Assembly: GCF_014356525.2 (NCBI RefSeq)
Contig: NC_052505.1
Coordinates: 47,269,969-47,333,968 of the forward strand
Direction of reading: 5' to 3'
Length of the DNA stretch: 64,000 nucleotides
Source: Nilaparvata lugens
Lineage: Eukaryota > Arthropoda > Insecta > Hemiptera > Delphacidae
A model generated the notes under the pieces. The model was given only the letters and a program-made list of their open reading frames with translations, ran no database searches and was not told the DNA's origin. Shown here piece by piece: positions 1 to 12,246 of the stretch (position 1 is the first letter of the stretch; the number at the start of each line of letters is the position of its first letter). Both the position numbers and the translations under genes were made by a program.

Positions 1-260
1 CTTTAAGAATCTGGACCACGCGCTAGCCCAGCAGAGACGAAAGGAACCTGCCTAATTAATTATGGGAAATAATTAATTCAATCCACGAGACCGTCAAGAA
101 CTTCATGAATGTGAGTGATAAGTCAAACGAGCTCATTTCAGGTTTCTACGTATAGTGGGGAAATTAATTAAAAGCACTATTCAAATTAACTTGAATTAAA
201 GAAAAAGTCACAACGTGTTGAGTGATATCACATAGTTCATAAGAACATTTTATAAATCTA
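1..260. other. AT-rich DNA, nothing recognised
   Basis: I see no ORF of note, repeat or RNA motif here. The stretch leads into the tandem duplication that begins at 261. Confidence 0.5.
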
Positions 261-560
261 TTTGATATATGTAGGAAGCTTACTTCCATGCACGCCCTAA
301 CTCATAAAATCCCTGAGATCTCATGTTTGATATTAATTTGTTAATTATTATTTTTGCTAATTGAGCAAAGTATATCATATCGAATCTATAGACAAAACAG
401 GTTTGGTCCATATGTATTTGATATATGTAGGAAGCTTACTTCCATGCACGGCCCGAACTCATATAAATCCCTGAGATCTCATGTTTGATATTAATTTGTT
501 AATTATTTTTGCTAATTGAGCAAAGTATATCATATCGAATCTATGGACCAACAGGTTTAT
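261..560. repeat. 156-bp tandem direct duplication
   Basis: A segment starting TTTGATATATGTAGGAAGCT at 261 recurs at 417 with a handful of substitutions and small indels, giving two adjacent copies (261-416 and 417 to about 560). Both contain the same ATTAATTTGTTAATTATT stretch. It is a local tandem duplication with no coding content; whether it is part of a larger element is not visible. Confidence 0.85.
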
Positions 561-576
561 ATTGTAGAAATTTGAA

Positions 577-1395
577 TTGACTGGAAGTCTAAGCATCAGT
601 ATTGAATATAATGTGTTTATGAATTTGAAACTCACTATTGTGAAAGCTATTAAATCTTGTGATAATTATTCAGATTTTAGAAAGAATTTATTTAAGAAAA
701 ATATAGATATAGAATATTTATATACACTGTTTTATGGGAATATATTTTGTGTTTTATGTCAGCATACAAAATCATAGAATTTTTTATTATATCCTAACTC
801 ATCTCGTGATATACAGTTTGAGCTGTTTTAGTACCAACAAATATTCAGCAGCACATAAAATTATTGAATCAAGTAATATTGATCTTAGGCTATTAAGAGC
901 ATCCAGTATTTATCATCCTTTGATGATAATCATTTTAGTCTGCCCGAATGAGTACATTGAAAATTATATTAATAAGGTTCCAGTTATATCATATAAGGAT
1001 CCAGAGAGCTTCAAGAACTGGCGTTGTCAGTTCTAAGGAATTTTGGAAGGATAAATTGGTGAATACCTGTATTCATGACGAGCGTTTTAAGAATCAACTA
1101 GAAAAAACTATAGTTGGTCTTTATTATTCTCTAGTGGGTCATGGTTACTGATAATCAGTCATCAAATATTCTTTTAATTTCCTCACTGGTATTCTTCAAG
1201 AACTTCATAGAAGCAGCGGTAAGAATTATTAATCCCAGGTCATTGAACCTTTTGGTGACTAATTGTATTTGGAAATTTCATGCATCTACCACTGAGCTAG
1301 AGCTGAGGTTTGAACCCAGTAATTTTGCGAGCCGGACGGCCTTAATTTTTTGTGAATTTATTCGCAAAAGAGGGAATTTAACAACTGCTCTATAA
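577..1395 (+). other. Short overlapping ORFs, unrecognised
   Basis: Three short open frames (577-777, 734-1036, 1141-1395) follow each other in different phases. The translations are hydrophobic and low in complexity and match no family I know. They could be a decayed coding region of a mobile element, or chance ORFs in AT-rich DNA. No splice sites tie them together convincingly, so I do not call a gene. Confidence 0.15.
1282..1319 (-). other. tRNA-like A-box and B-box motifs in reversed order
   Basis: On the minus strand a T-arm-like sequence (CTGGG TTCAAAC CTCAG, 1319-1303) with a pairable five-base stem is followed by a D-arm-like TAGCTCAGTGGTAGATGC (1299-1282). These are close to the polymerase III B-box and A-box consensus, but they come in the opposite order from a normal tRNA. 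No full cloverleaf fits. The likeliest source is a rearranged tRNA-derived SINE; chance or a permuted tRNA are alternatives. Confidence 0.3.
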
Positions 1396-2409
1396 ATATC
1401 AAGAACATCGTATCATCTGTAGGGATTTGCAATTTACCACCTTACACAGTTATAGCTTCATATCGTGGGGCTCTATCATAAGAGATAACCCTCCAAGGGG
1501 CACAACTTCACAACGCTACGGCTACTCTACGCTATTCTACGCTACGCTTTTCTGTGTGTATCTACTTTAAGTAGTTTTTTTCGACCGGAAAAAGATGTAT
1601 GATTTTGGACCGCCTTGACGAGCCGAGAAGAATGAAGTGTAGTACAATGAAATCCGATCATTGTGTCAAAAGCTATATGTGTTTGAAATTTTGATCCTTG
1701 AGGTGTCCTTAAGCGCGCCTCTCCACTAGGAAATACTGAAATGAAGACTTCATTATGAAGTGCATCTAACGGGTGATTCTCATAGAACATAATCTCATGA
1801 ACTTATGTCATTGTTCGAAAAATCAATGTGAGGACAATGTAGTTGGTGATGATGGTTGAAGCTGAAAATTAGGTGTTTTTCACAATACATTGTTGTCAGA
1901 TGTACCTGGAAATCTATATTAGATGGAACATGGAACGCTCTACCTGATCTCAGATTGTAGAGCATAATAATACGCCCAGAAGGATTTTGAATTATACATC
2001 TAAATGGTAACAATCGGAAGATATTGTTGATCAAAAACTAAAATTCTTCAGAATTGACTTTTCTTCAAATTTCACTCATTTTTGAAAAATTATAGCTCAG
2101 TACTCATTGGAGATAGAGAGTTCCGAATGATCTCATTTTATTCCAAATTTTAAAATCTAAAAGAAAGATGGAAGCAAATTTCTCTGTCCGATTACGAGAT
2201 TTGGCAGAAAAAGCTGAAAACTGGAAAATGACCTGAAAATACTAGGTTTTTGGGCAACTCTGTATCTAGCACAAGGAAATTTTGCATGAAGAAATTGGTT
2301 ATGGACTTCTCTTATGTACCCAAATAATATATTAGGAAATCAGAATTACAATATAAATTGCATGCACCAATGTATATAGTGACTGGACTAATGGAGACCT
2401 CGCTATTCA
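1396..2409. other. Non-coding stretch, nothing firmly recognised
   Basis: The region has only short ORFs. It includes a small run of CTACGC-type repeats near 1515-1550. No terminal repeats, RNA motifs or credible exons were found. Confidence 0.4.
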
Positions 2410-2672
2410 CTATAGGTAAGGAGAGTATTGCCACATGCCTATTATGCTTTACAAAAAAATTGAAGGTACCCAACACGATAACTCCAATCCTAATTAACGA
2501 ATTGGCTCTTTAAACTCAAGGTCCTTAAACCATGAGTATCCGGCAATAACTAAATTCAATTAAATTTAATACAAAATGATGGTAAATCACTAAAAACCCA
2601 TGTTTTTCACGGTTTTCTCGAAAACGGCTCTAAAGTCTTATTCAAAATTCATACTCTGGATAGCTATTTATA
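2410..2672 (+). repeat. Partial family T copy lacking the TG tract
   Basis: The order of blocks matches the full family T copies at 2930 and 29081: an AAGGAGAGTATTGCC head, a GAAGGTACCC block, ACGATAACTCC, ATTAACGAATTGGC, the long AAT-rich stretch and TTTCTCGAAAACGGCTCTAA. The TG microsatellite expected between the GGTACCC and GATAACTCC blocks is absent, and the copy stops at about 2672 where a GC-rich insert starts. Confidence 0.65.
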
Positions 2673-2925
2673 AAGCTGCGTACACATATACACTCTTCCA
2701 ACCCGCACCGAGCACGCTCCGCCCTCGTACCGCCCTCGTTCCTCCATCGAACCACAGTCGCTCCGCCCACGCACCCATTATGGAAGATGTTAGATCTTCT
2801 CGCGTTCCCTGGTCGAACCACTGTTGCTCCCCGGTCGATCATCAATCGCTCTGCTGGAGTGACGTTCGGTTGCGGAGCAGAGCGAAAGTCTGAACGCACC
2901 TCAAGCCAATATCGAACACCGCTCG
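2673..2925. other. GC-rich insert between two family T copies
   Basis: This 250-base block is clearly richer in G and C than its surroundings and interrupts the family T sequence. Both strands have an open frame (2600-2893 plus, 2642-2899 minus), but the translations look like chance ORFs in GC-rich DNA. It may be a separate short element inserted into, or captured beside, family T. Confidence 0.3.
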
Positions 2926-2929
2926 TTAT

Positions 2930-3057
2930 TTTTACTTTCCTTGCCCACTAGTAAGGAAAGTATTGCTTTCCATAAAAAATTAAGGTACCCCAATTTCAAG
3001 TTTTCTTTACGTTTCAAGGTCCCCTGTGTCCAAAAACATGATTTTTGGGTGTTGGTC

Positions 3058-3088
<31 letters not shown>

Positions 3089-3838
3089 CTGTGAACACGA
3101 TAACTCCATTCCTAATTAACCGATTGACTTGAAATTTTAAACTTGAGGTCCTTATACCATAAGGATCCGACAATAAGAAATTCGATAAAATTCAATTCAA
3201 GATGGCGGAAAAAATGGCGGATAATTACTAAAAAACCATATTTTTCACGTTTTTCTCAAAAACAGCTCTAACGATTTTCTTCAAATTGATACCATGGATA
3301 GCTATTCATAAGTCCTATCAACTGACATGAGTCTCAATTCAGGGAAAATTGCAGGAGCTCCGTAATATTCTTGAGAAAAATGACGGATAATTACTGAAAA
3401 AACATGTTTTTCATGATTTTCTTGAAAACTAATTGACCAATTTTTTTCAAATTCATACCCTGTATAGTTATTTATCAGCTCTATCAACTAGCATGAGTCT
3501 CCTTCCTGAGAAACTAATGGGGGGCCCACCCCATCCTTGATAAATGGACTTTGTAACCTCCTTCTCGTGAATGAGGTAGGTAGAGCAGTGTTTATAAAAA
3601 GAACACATAACTTAGTCAAGATATTTCATCTGAAGAACAGCTGTTTTGACAACTTTTAAAAAAATCATCGAATTTCACAATTTATACAAAGGAAAAAGTA
3701 CAGTAGTCTGATCGTAGTTTCAAATATGTTGCCGCCAATCATCATTATGTTATTCCCCTAAATTATTCTCGTTTAAGAATGAGGCTTACAGTTCAATGAG
3801 CAAGGAACTCATTGAGTGTACCACACCAGATTTTTATT
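2930..3838 (+). mobile_element. Family T element, full-length copy with TG tract
   Basis: The copy begins with TACTTTCCTT and AAGGAAAGTA forming a short hairpin, then a block ending in GGTCCCCTGTG, a TG microsatellite (3057-3084), an AACACGATAACTCC block, an AAGATGGCGG motif that is repeated, and a tail with GCAAGGAAC and ACACCAGATTTTT. The head and tail share an inverted CTTTCCTTGC motif. There is no coding capacity. The architecture (subterminal inverted motif, hairpin, internal microsatellite) resembles Helentron-derived non-autonomous elements; that class assignment is inference. Confidence 0.65.
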
Positions 3839-3994
3839 TATTGATAAACAGAACACAATTCTCTAAGATGATCGTGTTTATATTTCACAGCTGGTTATTA
3901 TGTCATCTTATGAGTTTCGGGGATGCCACGATATTTTGATTTTTCACATACTCACTCACTCTTTTTTTCACTTTTCACAGCTGTTTCATCCAAG

Positions 3995-4221
3995 GATGAA
4001 TTATCCTTTTAATGTTCCTCAGGGTTTTCCCTGAGTTTTCCCAGGGATGCGACCTAGTGCAATCGAATTTTCATATCATAAACCTACTATGTTCTGAATT
4101 CTTGATAATCGTTAGAGCCGTTTTCGAGATCCGGTGAAATACAAACATTTAAACATCTAAAAATTTAAACATCCAATCATCTAAACATATGAACAGCAAT
4201 TGCTCGTTTAATAGTATAGGA
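3995..4221 (-). mobile_element. Helitron-like 5' end (minus strand)
   Basis: Read on the minus strand the element starts TCCTATACTATTAAACGAGC at 4221 and is preceded by A, as expected for a Helitron inserted between A and T. It continues through a region of TGTTTAGATG-like repeats and a CCGGATCTCGAAAACGGC block. The same start sequence occurs at 17296 on the plus strand. No 3' hairpin with a CTRR end was found, so the element is probably truncated. Confidence 0.55.
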
Positions 4222-5205
4222 TACTCTACTGATACTACTCACACAACTAAGCCCTACTGTTATTTATTAGTCATATGTAGAGTAATTGGTTTTGTTGAAT
4301 TTCTATTAAAGATTTTTTTCAAAAATGGCTTGACCGAACCGTATTTTAAAAGAACACTTGGTTGTATTAAAAACATGGTTGAAAACATGTATTCATAATT
4401 TCGGCAAGACAGTCTTACCTTATTATACTGCTGTGGTGCTTTGTGCTCTGACGGTCGCCGAACGTGCTCTAGAGTTCGAGCTTCGCGACTTGCACATCGG
4501 AAACATAATAGTATTGTAAACTAAGGAAAAATCTATATTTTTCAAGATTGATGGTATGAAATTCAAACTGCCAACGTTTAACAAAAAGGTACCTAACGAT
4601 TATAATATATAGACTATACCGTACGGCACTCTGTCAAGGATAATCACTCTTGTATAATTGGGGAAGGATGAAGAGCTATAATCCAAGGTCACGGAGTTGG
4701 CAGTTCCAAATGTACAGGGACATGCGAGAGCGAGAAGATACAAGTAATGAATAAAATTAATTTGAGCTAAAAACAAGAGATGGGTTAATAATTACCTTGC
4801 CGCCAAATGCTTTAAGGATGTTCATCAGAGAATCTGTATACGAAATAAATGAAAAAGCCTCAACATTTTGACATTTATGGACTGTATAATATTATAACAG
4901 AATTGTATTCTGACTCTCAAATTAATGAGAAATGAAGAACATTAAAAATATGTTAATAACCGGTTTGAAACACGCACAAGAACTTATATGCACTTCAGCA
5001 ACACAGTAGACAATTCTTTGAAAAACGTCCTTCCTACATGAACTGAGTTCTTTATGATCAGTTGCCATGCAATTAAGCTAAAAAAAATAATCAGGACTAA
5101 GTTTATTATTAGCTACTTTTGTATGTATATCATAATAATTATGTATATGTTTTGTCAATAAACTCCTCTGGTTGCAATTCATGGCAATCAGAGAAATTAT
5201 TATTA
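4222..5205. other. AT-rich DNA, nothing recognised
   Basis: Only short ORFs occur. No exon, RNA gene or terminal repeat can be supported. Confidence 0.4.
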
Positions 5206-5400
5206 TCTATATAATAAGAGAGAGTAGGGTTGTGTTTGTTCGTGTGTTCGTTAGTTCACATCAAAACATGTCAACTTGTGGATTGCATACTGGAAAAGAT
5301 TTAGATCTCCATATTTTGCACATAAATTCTAAAAATATCAATCTCGTGTACCTCGAAGTCCAAATTTCAATTTTCCTTCTAGATTTTCCATAATTAATGT
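5206..5400 (+). mobile_element. Helitron-like 5' terminus
   Basis: An A is followed by TCTATATAATAAGAGAGAGT and a GTTTGTTCGTGTGTTCG run. TCTATATA followed by such a G/T-rich run is a common Helitron start in insects. The matching 3' end is not obvious, since the next CTAG terminus (7836) belongs to the element that starts at 7034. Call is by terminus resemblance only. Confidence 0.35.
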
Positions 5401-5814
5401 TCAAATTATGGGACATATGATTTCATATGGCGATTTCACATTCAAATCATACGATAAAATTAGAAAAAAAAACAGCTGTTCTATTATTGCTTTCTACCTG
5501 ATTCAACTTGACCTCAATAATATTGTTTTGATTTTAGACCAGCTATAGATAAAACTGGTCTAAGGTTTTGATAATTGTATTCATGAATATTTTTAATAAT
5601 AATATTGTTATTATTATTATTGAGATTATAATAGTATTGTTTTGATGATTATATTTTATTTTTACAAACTCTGTATAATAATATGGTGAATGTGAAACTG
5701 CTGCATCAAAGAAATAATCTCAAAAACATCTTTTAGAAAAAACATAGTTTTGAAACTTTGTTTTTCTGATGCAATGTATAGGCCTACATGAGGCATGAGT
5801 TATTAATTTTTCAG

Positions 5815-6188
5815 CTATAGTGAGGTCCACGTTATAATGGCAGTGTAGGAAGATAGGAGAAAAGGGTTGCCAGATCTGCCAGCCTTGCCACCCAAACAGC
5901 TGATACTGGTATATCTGATGAATTATTTAACTGTTCATTATTGTTGAAAATAGTTGAGAATAATTTATTTGTCAAGAAAATATTTTTTTTTTGAGATGTG
6001 ATAATACATTTTTATCATTGAGATTAAATATTTTGTCAATTATTTGAATTTATACATTGTTGATAAACGATGTGGCAACATTGCAAAGCGTGAAAGAGAT
6101 AGCGATATCTGCTTTGTTGACTGATAGACAAGGATAGCAACACCATTGCAAATCACACACTGCCATTATAACATGGACCTCACTATAG
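5815..6188. mobile_element. MITE with about 30-bp terminal inverted repeats
   Basis: The left end CTATAGTGAGGTCCACGTTA is the reverse complement of the right end apart from one base, and the match runs on through the ATAATGGCAGTG motif. The element is about 374 bp with no coding capacity. Terminal TA bases fit a Tc1/mariner-type target, but the exact duplicated bases cannot be separated from the repeat. Confidence 0.8.
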
Positions 6189-7033
6189 AACAGTTTTTTG
6201 AGACAAAGTGCTCAATAAACGTATACAGTTTTATCAATGCAGTATCGGCAATATGAATACGCATGCAGTTAATATGGCTTTGAATAAAGGTGCTGATATT
6301 CTTACAAGAATAAATTATTCTCTTCCATTTTTATTCAATTTACAGTCCCAAAATTATTCGAGCCCTGATAGAATGATTGACTCGCTGTACAGTCAGTCAA
6401 AAATTTTAATATTGAAATGAAGGGTATTTTGGCAAGCTGAACAAAAAAATAAGGTCCTATGCACCTTTTCAACATTTCTTCAAGTGAAAAATGAGTTTGT
6501 GGTTTGTCGAACATCCCCCTGAAAGGGAAACTATTCAACTTATCCTATCTTTTAAAATAACAATGATTTCTGTGTTGAATAACATGTTTCTTGCCAACAA
6601 CAATCGAACTCTTTGTGAATTTAGATATGACCTACACTGTAGATTTATATAAATCTATCAATTGAATACATGGGAATTGTAGTATTTATTTCAGTCAGTT
6701 TATGGTTAGTTGATGGAATTGTTGATTAATTGTAGAGCAAACTGTACAGCGAATTGTAATGGAGGACTCTGATTGGCTGAAAAGTTCAGTGTTCTGAGTA
6801 CGGTACGGCGAACAGTTAAAACAGAGGCGAGCGGCATGGTGAACGGTTCGGAGTACGGTACGGCGAATGTTTAACAGCTGATTTTTAAATTTATGAAACA
6901 TGAAACTGAAAGGCGCGATGTTCGGTGGAATGCACGGTTTGCTGCGCGGTTTGAGGTTTGGTTCAGCTTGTGTGGTCGCACCTCTAGATGATACAAGACA
7001 TTATACTGATCACAGATAAAAGCAACATAATAA
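6189..7033. other. Non-coding DNA with short GC-rich repeats
   Basis: Two near-identical GAGTACGGTACGGCGAA motifs (near 6798 and 6852) and related GAACGGTTCG or GTACAGCGAA motifs cluster at 6740-6960. They suggest a short, GC-richer element fragment. No credible exon was found. Confidence 0.35.
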
Positions 7034-7836
7034 TCTATACTACGGTATAATAAAGGAAAGAACTGGCTTATACACGTACGGAATTGGAAAATTATGTTTG
7101 ACACATAATCACGTCTTAACTACTGGACTGGTTAACTTGACATTTTGCATATAGGTTCCTTATTAACCGAGGATGGTTATAGGCCTATTTTCTATTCAAC
7201 AAGATTTGATCACATCAAGTTCTCAGTTTGTCAAGTATTCAATTTGACATGCTTCTAGTTGTTGTATGAAAGCAGCTGAACATTTTTTCAAAAAGGAAAA
7301 TTAGAAGATAGGTATGATTGGAAATCCTATTCCAATAATAAAAACAGGTTTTCCGTCACACCCAAATTTCGTCCACTATTTTTGAACCGCCATTTTGAAT
7401 CCAACTTCATTTTTTTAAATTGGAAGGTGGCCGGTCATTTATGATACATGATTTCGATACAGGATTTCAAGAGAAAATATGGCGAAAGTATGGTGAAAAC
7501 CGCACATCGATATCTCAGACCTTCCAAAAGTTATTCTAATTCAAAGATACTGATAAACCATCTATCTATCATCTTCTACTAGTTTACTAGTATACTGTAA
7601 TGAAGGAAAGAACTGGCTTATACACGTATACACGTGTAAAGGATAGGAAAATTATGTTTGACGCATCACGCCTGAACTACTGGACTGATTTACTTGAAAT
7701 GTTGCATATAAATTCTTAATCAACCGAGGATTCTTATAGGCCTATTTTCAATTCTATTTTGATTTCATTAATAAGTCAAGTTTTCAGTTTGTTGAGTTAT
7801 TAAATAGACCCTTGCGAAGCACGGGTTACCTGCTAG
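7034..7836 (+). mobile_element. Complete non-autonomous Helitron (803 bp)
   Basis: The 5' end TCTATACTACGGTATAATAA follows an A. The 3' end is a hairpin (ACCC, TGC, GAA loop, GCA, GGGT with one mismatch) and then TACCTGCTAG followed by T. This is the canonical TC...CTRR structure inserted between A and T. There is no Rep/Helicase coding. Inside, a second copy of the start block (GGAAAGAACTGGCTTATACA, near 7605) shows an internal partial duplication. Related tails occur on the minus strand at 36838 and 39990. Confidence 0.75.
7350..7545. repeat. Dispersed repeat also found at 27283-27545
   Basis: Blocks such as ACATGATTTCGATAC, GGTGAAAACC, CACAT.GATATCTCA and a preceding GAAGGTGG stretch are shared in order with 27283-27545. 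The copies are strongly diverged, so this looks like an old interspersed element. It lies within the Helitron at 7034-7836. Confidence 0.55.
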
Positions 7837-8316
7837 TTAATTAATATTAGAGAAAATGTTGTGTGTTTCAAGAAAAAAATCAGTATTTTCACAAAAACTT
7901 CCCTATATATTCAGGTTCAGTTAATATAAGAAAATATACATAATAAAGTTGATATACGTAAACCATTTGATTGGTTGGGGAAATACGAAATGAGTGAGTA
8001 TGATAGAAGAGTAACAATGTGATTTGGAGCATTCAAAATAATTCAGAAGAAGATAAAGACATATATTCACGGGTTACCTGCTAGTTAATTAATATTAGAG
8101 AAAATGTTGTGTGTTTCAAGAAAAAAATCAGTATTTTCACAAAAACTTCCCTATATATTCAGGTTCAGTTAATATAAGAAAATATACATAATAAAGTTGA
8201 TATACGTAAACCATTTGATTGGTTGGGGAAATACGAAATGAGTGAGTAGTGATAGAAGAGTAACAATGTGATTTGGAGCATTCAAAATAATTCAGAAGAA
8301 GATAAAGACATATATT
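7820..8316. repeat. 248-bp tandem duplication that includes a Helitron 3' tip
   Basis: The segment starting CACGGGTTACCTGCTAGTTA recurs after about 248 bases. The two units (7820-8067 and 8068-8316) differ at almost nothing except an extra G (GAGTGAGTATGA versus GAGTGAGTAGTGA). The duplication copied the last bases of the Helitron hairpin and its CTAG end together with the DNA downstream of exon D. Confidence 0.9.
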
Positions 8317-8350
8317 CACACATTCACATTGGATTGCATCAAATTGAATT

Positions 8351-8769
8351 TCATTCATCAATCATCAAACCATCACAATCATCGTCATTATCATCAATGT
8401 TTGGGTAAATTTCATCTTCATTATTTTCTTTGAATCCAACAAAAAATTCATTTGGTGTTTCCTTGGAGTGTTGCATATCATTTTCGTATCCATAAATAAT
8501 ATCTTCGGTTTGATTTTCTTGAAAATTTTGAGATCTGCTTTGAATATCCTCTAGCATCATGCAGTAAGGTGCACAGTAACAATCAGGGTTATCGCAAGAG
8601 TTGTAGCATAAGTTGGATACCGATACCCCATTATCCAGTAATTTTGAGCATTCCAATTCATTAAAGTGCGTTTCCTGTCTATCTTGTGATTTGTATTTCA
8701 AAGTTGGATCCCCCAATTCAGTCAATTCATTAAATGTTTTAGATGTATCACAGTTAGGAACGGATGTAT
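8351..8769 (-). CDS. Exon D: terminal coding exon of a membrane-protein gene
   Basis: This is the last coding exon of the four-exon minus-strand model. It starts after a strong acceptor (TTTATCTCTATTCCAG, intron side at 8770) and ends with a stop at 8351. The exon begins two bases into a codon, which fits the single base left over by exon C, and forms an Asp codon with it. It encodes about 138 residues: a Ser/Asp/Glu/Asn-rich tail with a cysteine group of spacing C-X3-C-X4-C-X-C-X3-C (CYNSCDNPDCYCAPYC) and a very acidic end (IDDNDDDCDGLMIDE). I do not recognise the family. An acidic cytoplasmic tail is a guess. A GTG or ATG start at 8788 would fall inside the intron, so the open frame should not be read as a separate gene. 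Confidence 0.55.
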
Positions 8770-9412
8770 CTGGAATAGAGATAAACATGGATGATAATAT
8801 AATAATATTTCATATCAAAATCGGTTGGTTTTAATTGGACAGGTAGGCTAAAAGATCATTCATAAACGAATATTTCCATGAACATTACCGTAATGAAAAA
8901 TATATGTTTGTTTTCATCATTCTTATCATTGAAAGTAATAATAAATTCAAATTTATTTACGCAAATTACAAAGCAAGAGTGGAAAGTACCTTATTTTACC
9001 TTTTCTAGAGCTTATTCACAGATTTCATGCATTCAAAGTGCGCAGTAGCAGTCAGAATAATTCTAATATTTTGATCTCTCAGCTCATTTATGGACAGAAA
9101 TTCACGTTCTATTATATGTCATTGTTCAGAGAATTCAATTTTTCAGGGCGTGTGCTTTTTACTTTTTCCAATTGAAAAAATTGAATAAAAAAAATTAAAC
9201 TATTTCAAGTTTGAACATTTCTCTATTTATCTTCTCTTGGAAGAAATATTCAGAATTTGAGAAACCACATAATTATATCTCCTGCTACATTGAATATTCT
9301 TTCAATGTGACTTTCTCCAAGATGATCCTAGACGTGATGTGTTAAAAATGCATAAATGATTTTGAAGTTTCGACATTATTGATATAGTCCACAAACCAGA
9401 GTGCTGTTTGAG
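8770..9412. other. Part of intron 3, nothing recognised
   Basis: AT-rich intron sequence between exon D and the family T copy. No further exon or repeat boundary was seen. Confidence 0.4.
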
Positions 9413-10515
<1,103 letters not shown>

Positions 10516-10594
10516 GCTTGTAAATTGAATAATGAACTTTTGTGTAATAAGTTATAGAAGTTTATTATCAAAGATTGATTGATAACTTCCTCAC

Positions 10595-10667
10595 CTTTGG
10601 GTTTTCCATTGAATATCTTCCTCACAAACATATCAACTTTTTCCAGTAAATAGGGGTCAGCATGATC
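10595..10667 (-). CDS. Exon C: 73-nt internal coding exon
   Basis: On the minus strand the exon lies between an acceptor TTATCTGTTGCAG and a donor AAAG|GTGAGG. It reads DHADPYLLEKVDMFVRKIF followed by NGKPK plus one base, so it enters in phase 0 and leaves one base. These phases fit exon B (ends phase 0) and exon D (needs one base). It is too short to show as a gene by itself but is the best supported exon of the model, because an inverted copy at 57310-57382 keeps both splice sites and the reading frame with a single synonymous change. The peptide looks like a charged amphipathic helix; no domain is recognised. Confidence 0.75.
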
Positions 10668-10992
10668 CTGCAACAGATAAACTATTTGTAAAACGCATAT
10701 GTTTTATAATTTCTGCTGTATAGATTTCTTTGAACTCAGCTGCTGTGTGAAAAATTGAAATTTAATTCATAAATTGAAATAATATAAATCACAACTACTG
10801 GATTGGATCAATAAGATCAATTGATAGTGATAACAAAGTGATAATGGAATGCGTCCACTTCAGTTGATAATTCTTTAGGTTATGCAGATTATGCCACAGC
10901 TACAACAGACTATACAATATTATTCTACTAGGTACAAGAATGTGTATAGTTAGAGCCATACGTACCATACCTAGCGGTTACATACCTACCAT

Positions 10993-11128
10993 ACTGGCGG
11001 CAGAAGAGTCAGCGGGGCAGGAAGCTCTCTGATTGGCTGATTTTCAGCTGATTGGGTTGACATTCGAGAATCACTTGATAATCAGTCAATCAGAGGCTTC
11101 CTGTCCTGCCGACTTTTTCGCCGCCAGT
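10993..11128. mobile_element. Short MITE or foldback element (136 bp)
   Basis: The ends ACTGGCGGC and GCCGCCAGT are inverted repeats, and the match continues inward through AGTC.GC, CAGGAAGC and CTGATTG.CTGATT blocks, leaving about 25 bases in the middle. It has no coding capacity. No target-site duplication is clear. The inverted exon copy at 56934 begins inside a half-copy of this element. Confidence 0.7.
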
Positions 11129-11269
11129 GCAAAAACGATAACACATTTTTAACGATTCGGGAACTATACATAGGTAGCCTACCTACATACATGCAGTCCT
11201 CATCTTCATCAAAAGAAACCATCATTTAATACGCAATGTAGATCATGCGCACAACACTAGATCTAGAGA

Positions 11270-12246
11270 TAGGGAGTTGTATATTACTAGAAGAAAAACA
11301 ACAAACTCTTGAAATTAGCAAAATTCAAGAGGATGAGATGCGCTTTTGGGAGTGTAAAGAGACGCACAAGATTGTATCTACCCTGTAACTATGACATTCG
11401 AGAGGAGCTCAAGGTTGAGCCACTCAATGAAAAAATTAGAAAAAGATGTAGATTTAAGAATAGATCATAGCACTGGTTTTCACAAGTTTTCTATTTTCAG
11501 AAAACCAACCCATACTGATGTTATCATTCCTCTTCATTCTTGTCATTCTATTTCTCACAAACTTGCTGCTTTCAATAGCATGGTCTATAGAGCACTAACA
11601 ATACCTATGAGCCATCATGATTTTGATATTGAGATCACTAAAATTAAACAGATAGCTGTCACAAATGGGTATGAAGAAAGTATGGTGGACAGATTATTGA
11701 GTACCGTACAATTAATAGACAAATTTCAATCAATTCTAGCTTTGTAGGCTCAAACTGTGAGGAGAAGACTTGGATAACAATCCCATATTCAGGCCTTGTA
11801 TCTGATAAGATAGGTAGGGAATTGAAGAGGAATGGATTCATGTTGCTTTCAAGACCAAACCGATTTTAAATAGTCTATTTATATGGAGTAAAGACAAAAT
11901 TGATATTTGGGATAAAAGCGGGGTGTACAAACTTAAATGTGATGATTGTAATGCTTGTTATGTGGTTCAGACTGGTAGAAGTTTCAAAAGTAGAATTAAA
12001 GAGCACATCAGAGATTGGAATAAACAAAATGGGGAATCTAACTTTGCAGAACATTTGATAACAAATGATCACAAGTTCACAGTTAAGGAGAATGTTGAGT
12101 TTTTGCATGTTAATAACAAAGGCAGATCTTTGAATATTCTAGATGCTTTAGAAATAACAAGAGTAATTAAGGAAAATTCCCAGTATAGTTTAAATGACCA
12201 GATTCATTTCAACCAATACAACACTACGAATTTAGTTTTATCATAA
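11270..12246 (+). pseudogene. Decayed Penelope-like retroelement: RT end and GIY-YIG endonuclease
   Basis: The frame at 11391-11747 carries the Penelope-type RT/linker signature (FHKFSIFRKPTHTDVIIPLH, then SHKLAAFNSMVYRALTIPMS). A short linker in another phase (about 11760-11870, ITIPYSGLVSDKIGRELKR) follows, then 11923-12246 has a GIY-YIG-type domain beginning VYKLKCDDCNACYVVQTGR with KSRIKEHIRD. In intact elements the second motif is usually YIGQTGR; here a Val replaces the Gly. Stop codons and at least two frame changes separate the parts, and the RT core is missing, so this is a 5'-truncated dead copy. It lies on the plus strand within intron 2 of the minus-strand gene. Confidence 0.8.

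Noticed and set aside
11659..12108. Minus-strand frames over the Penelope-like element
   Set aside because: They are shadows of the recognisable plus-strand RT and GIY-YIG frames.
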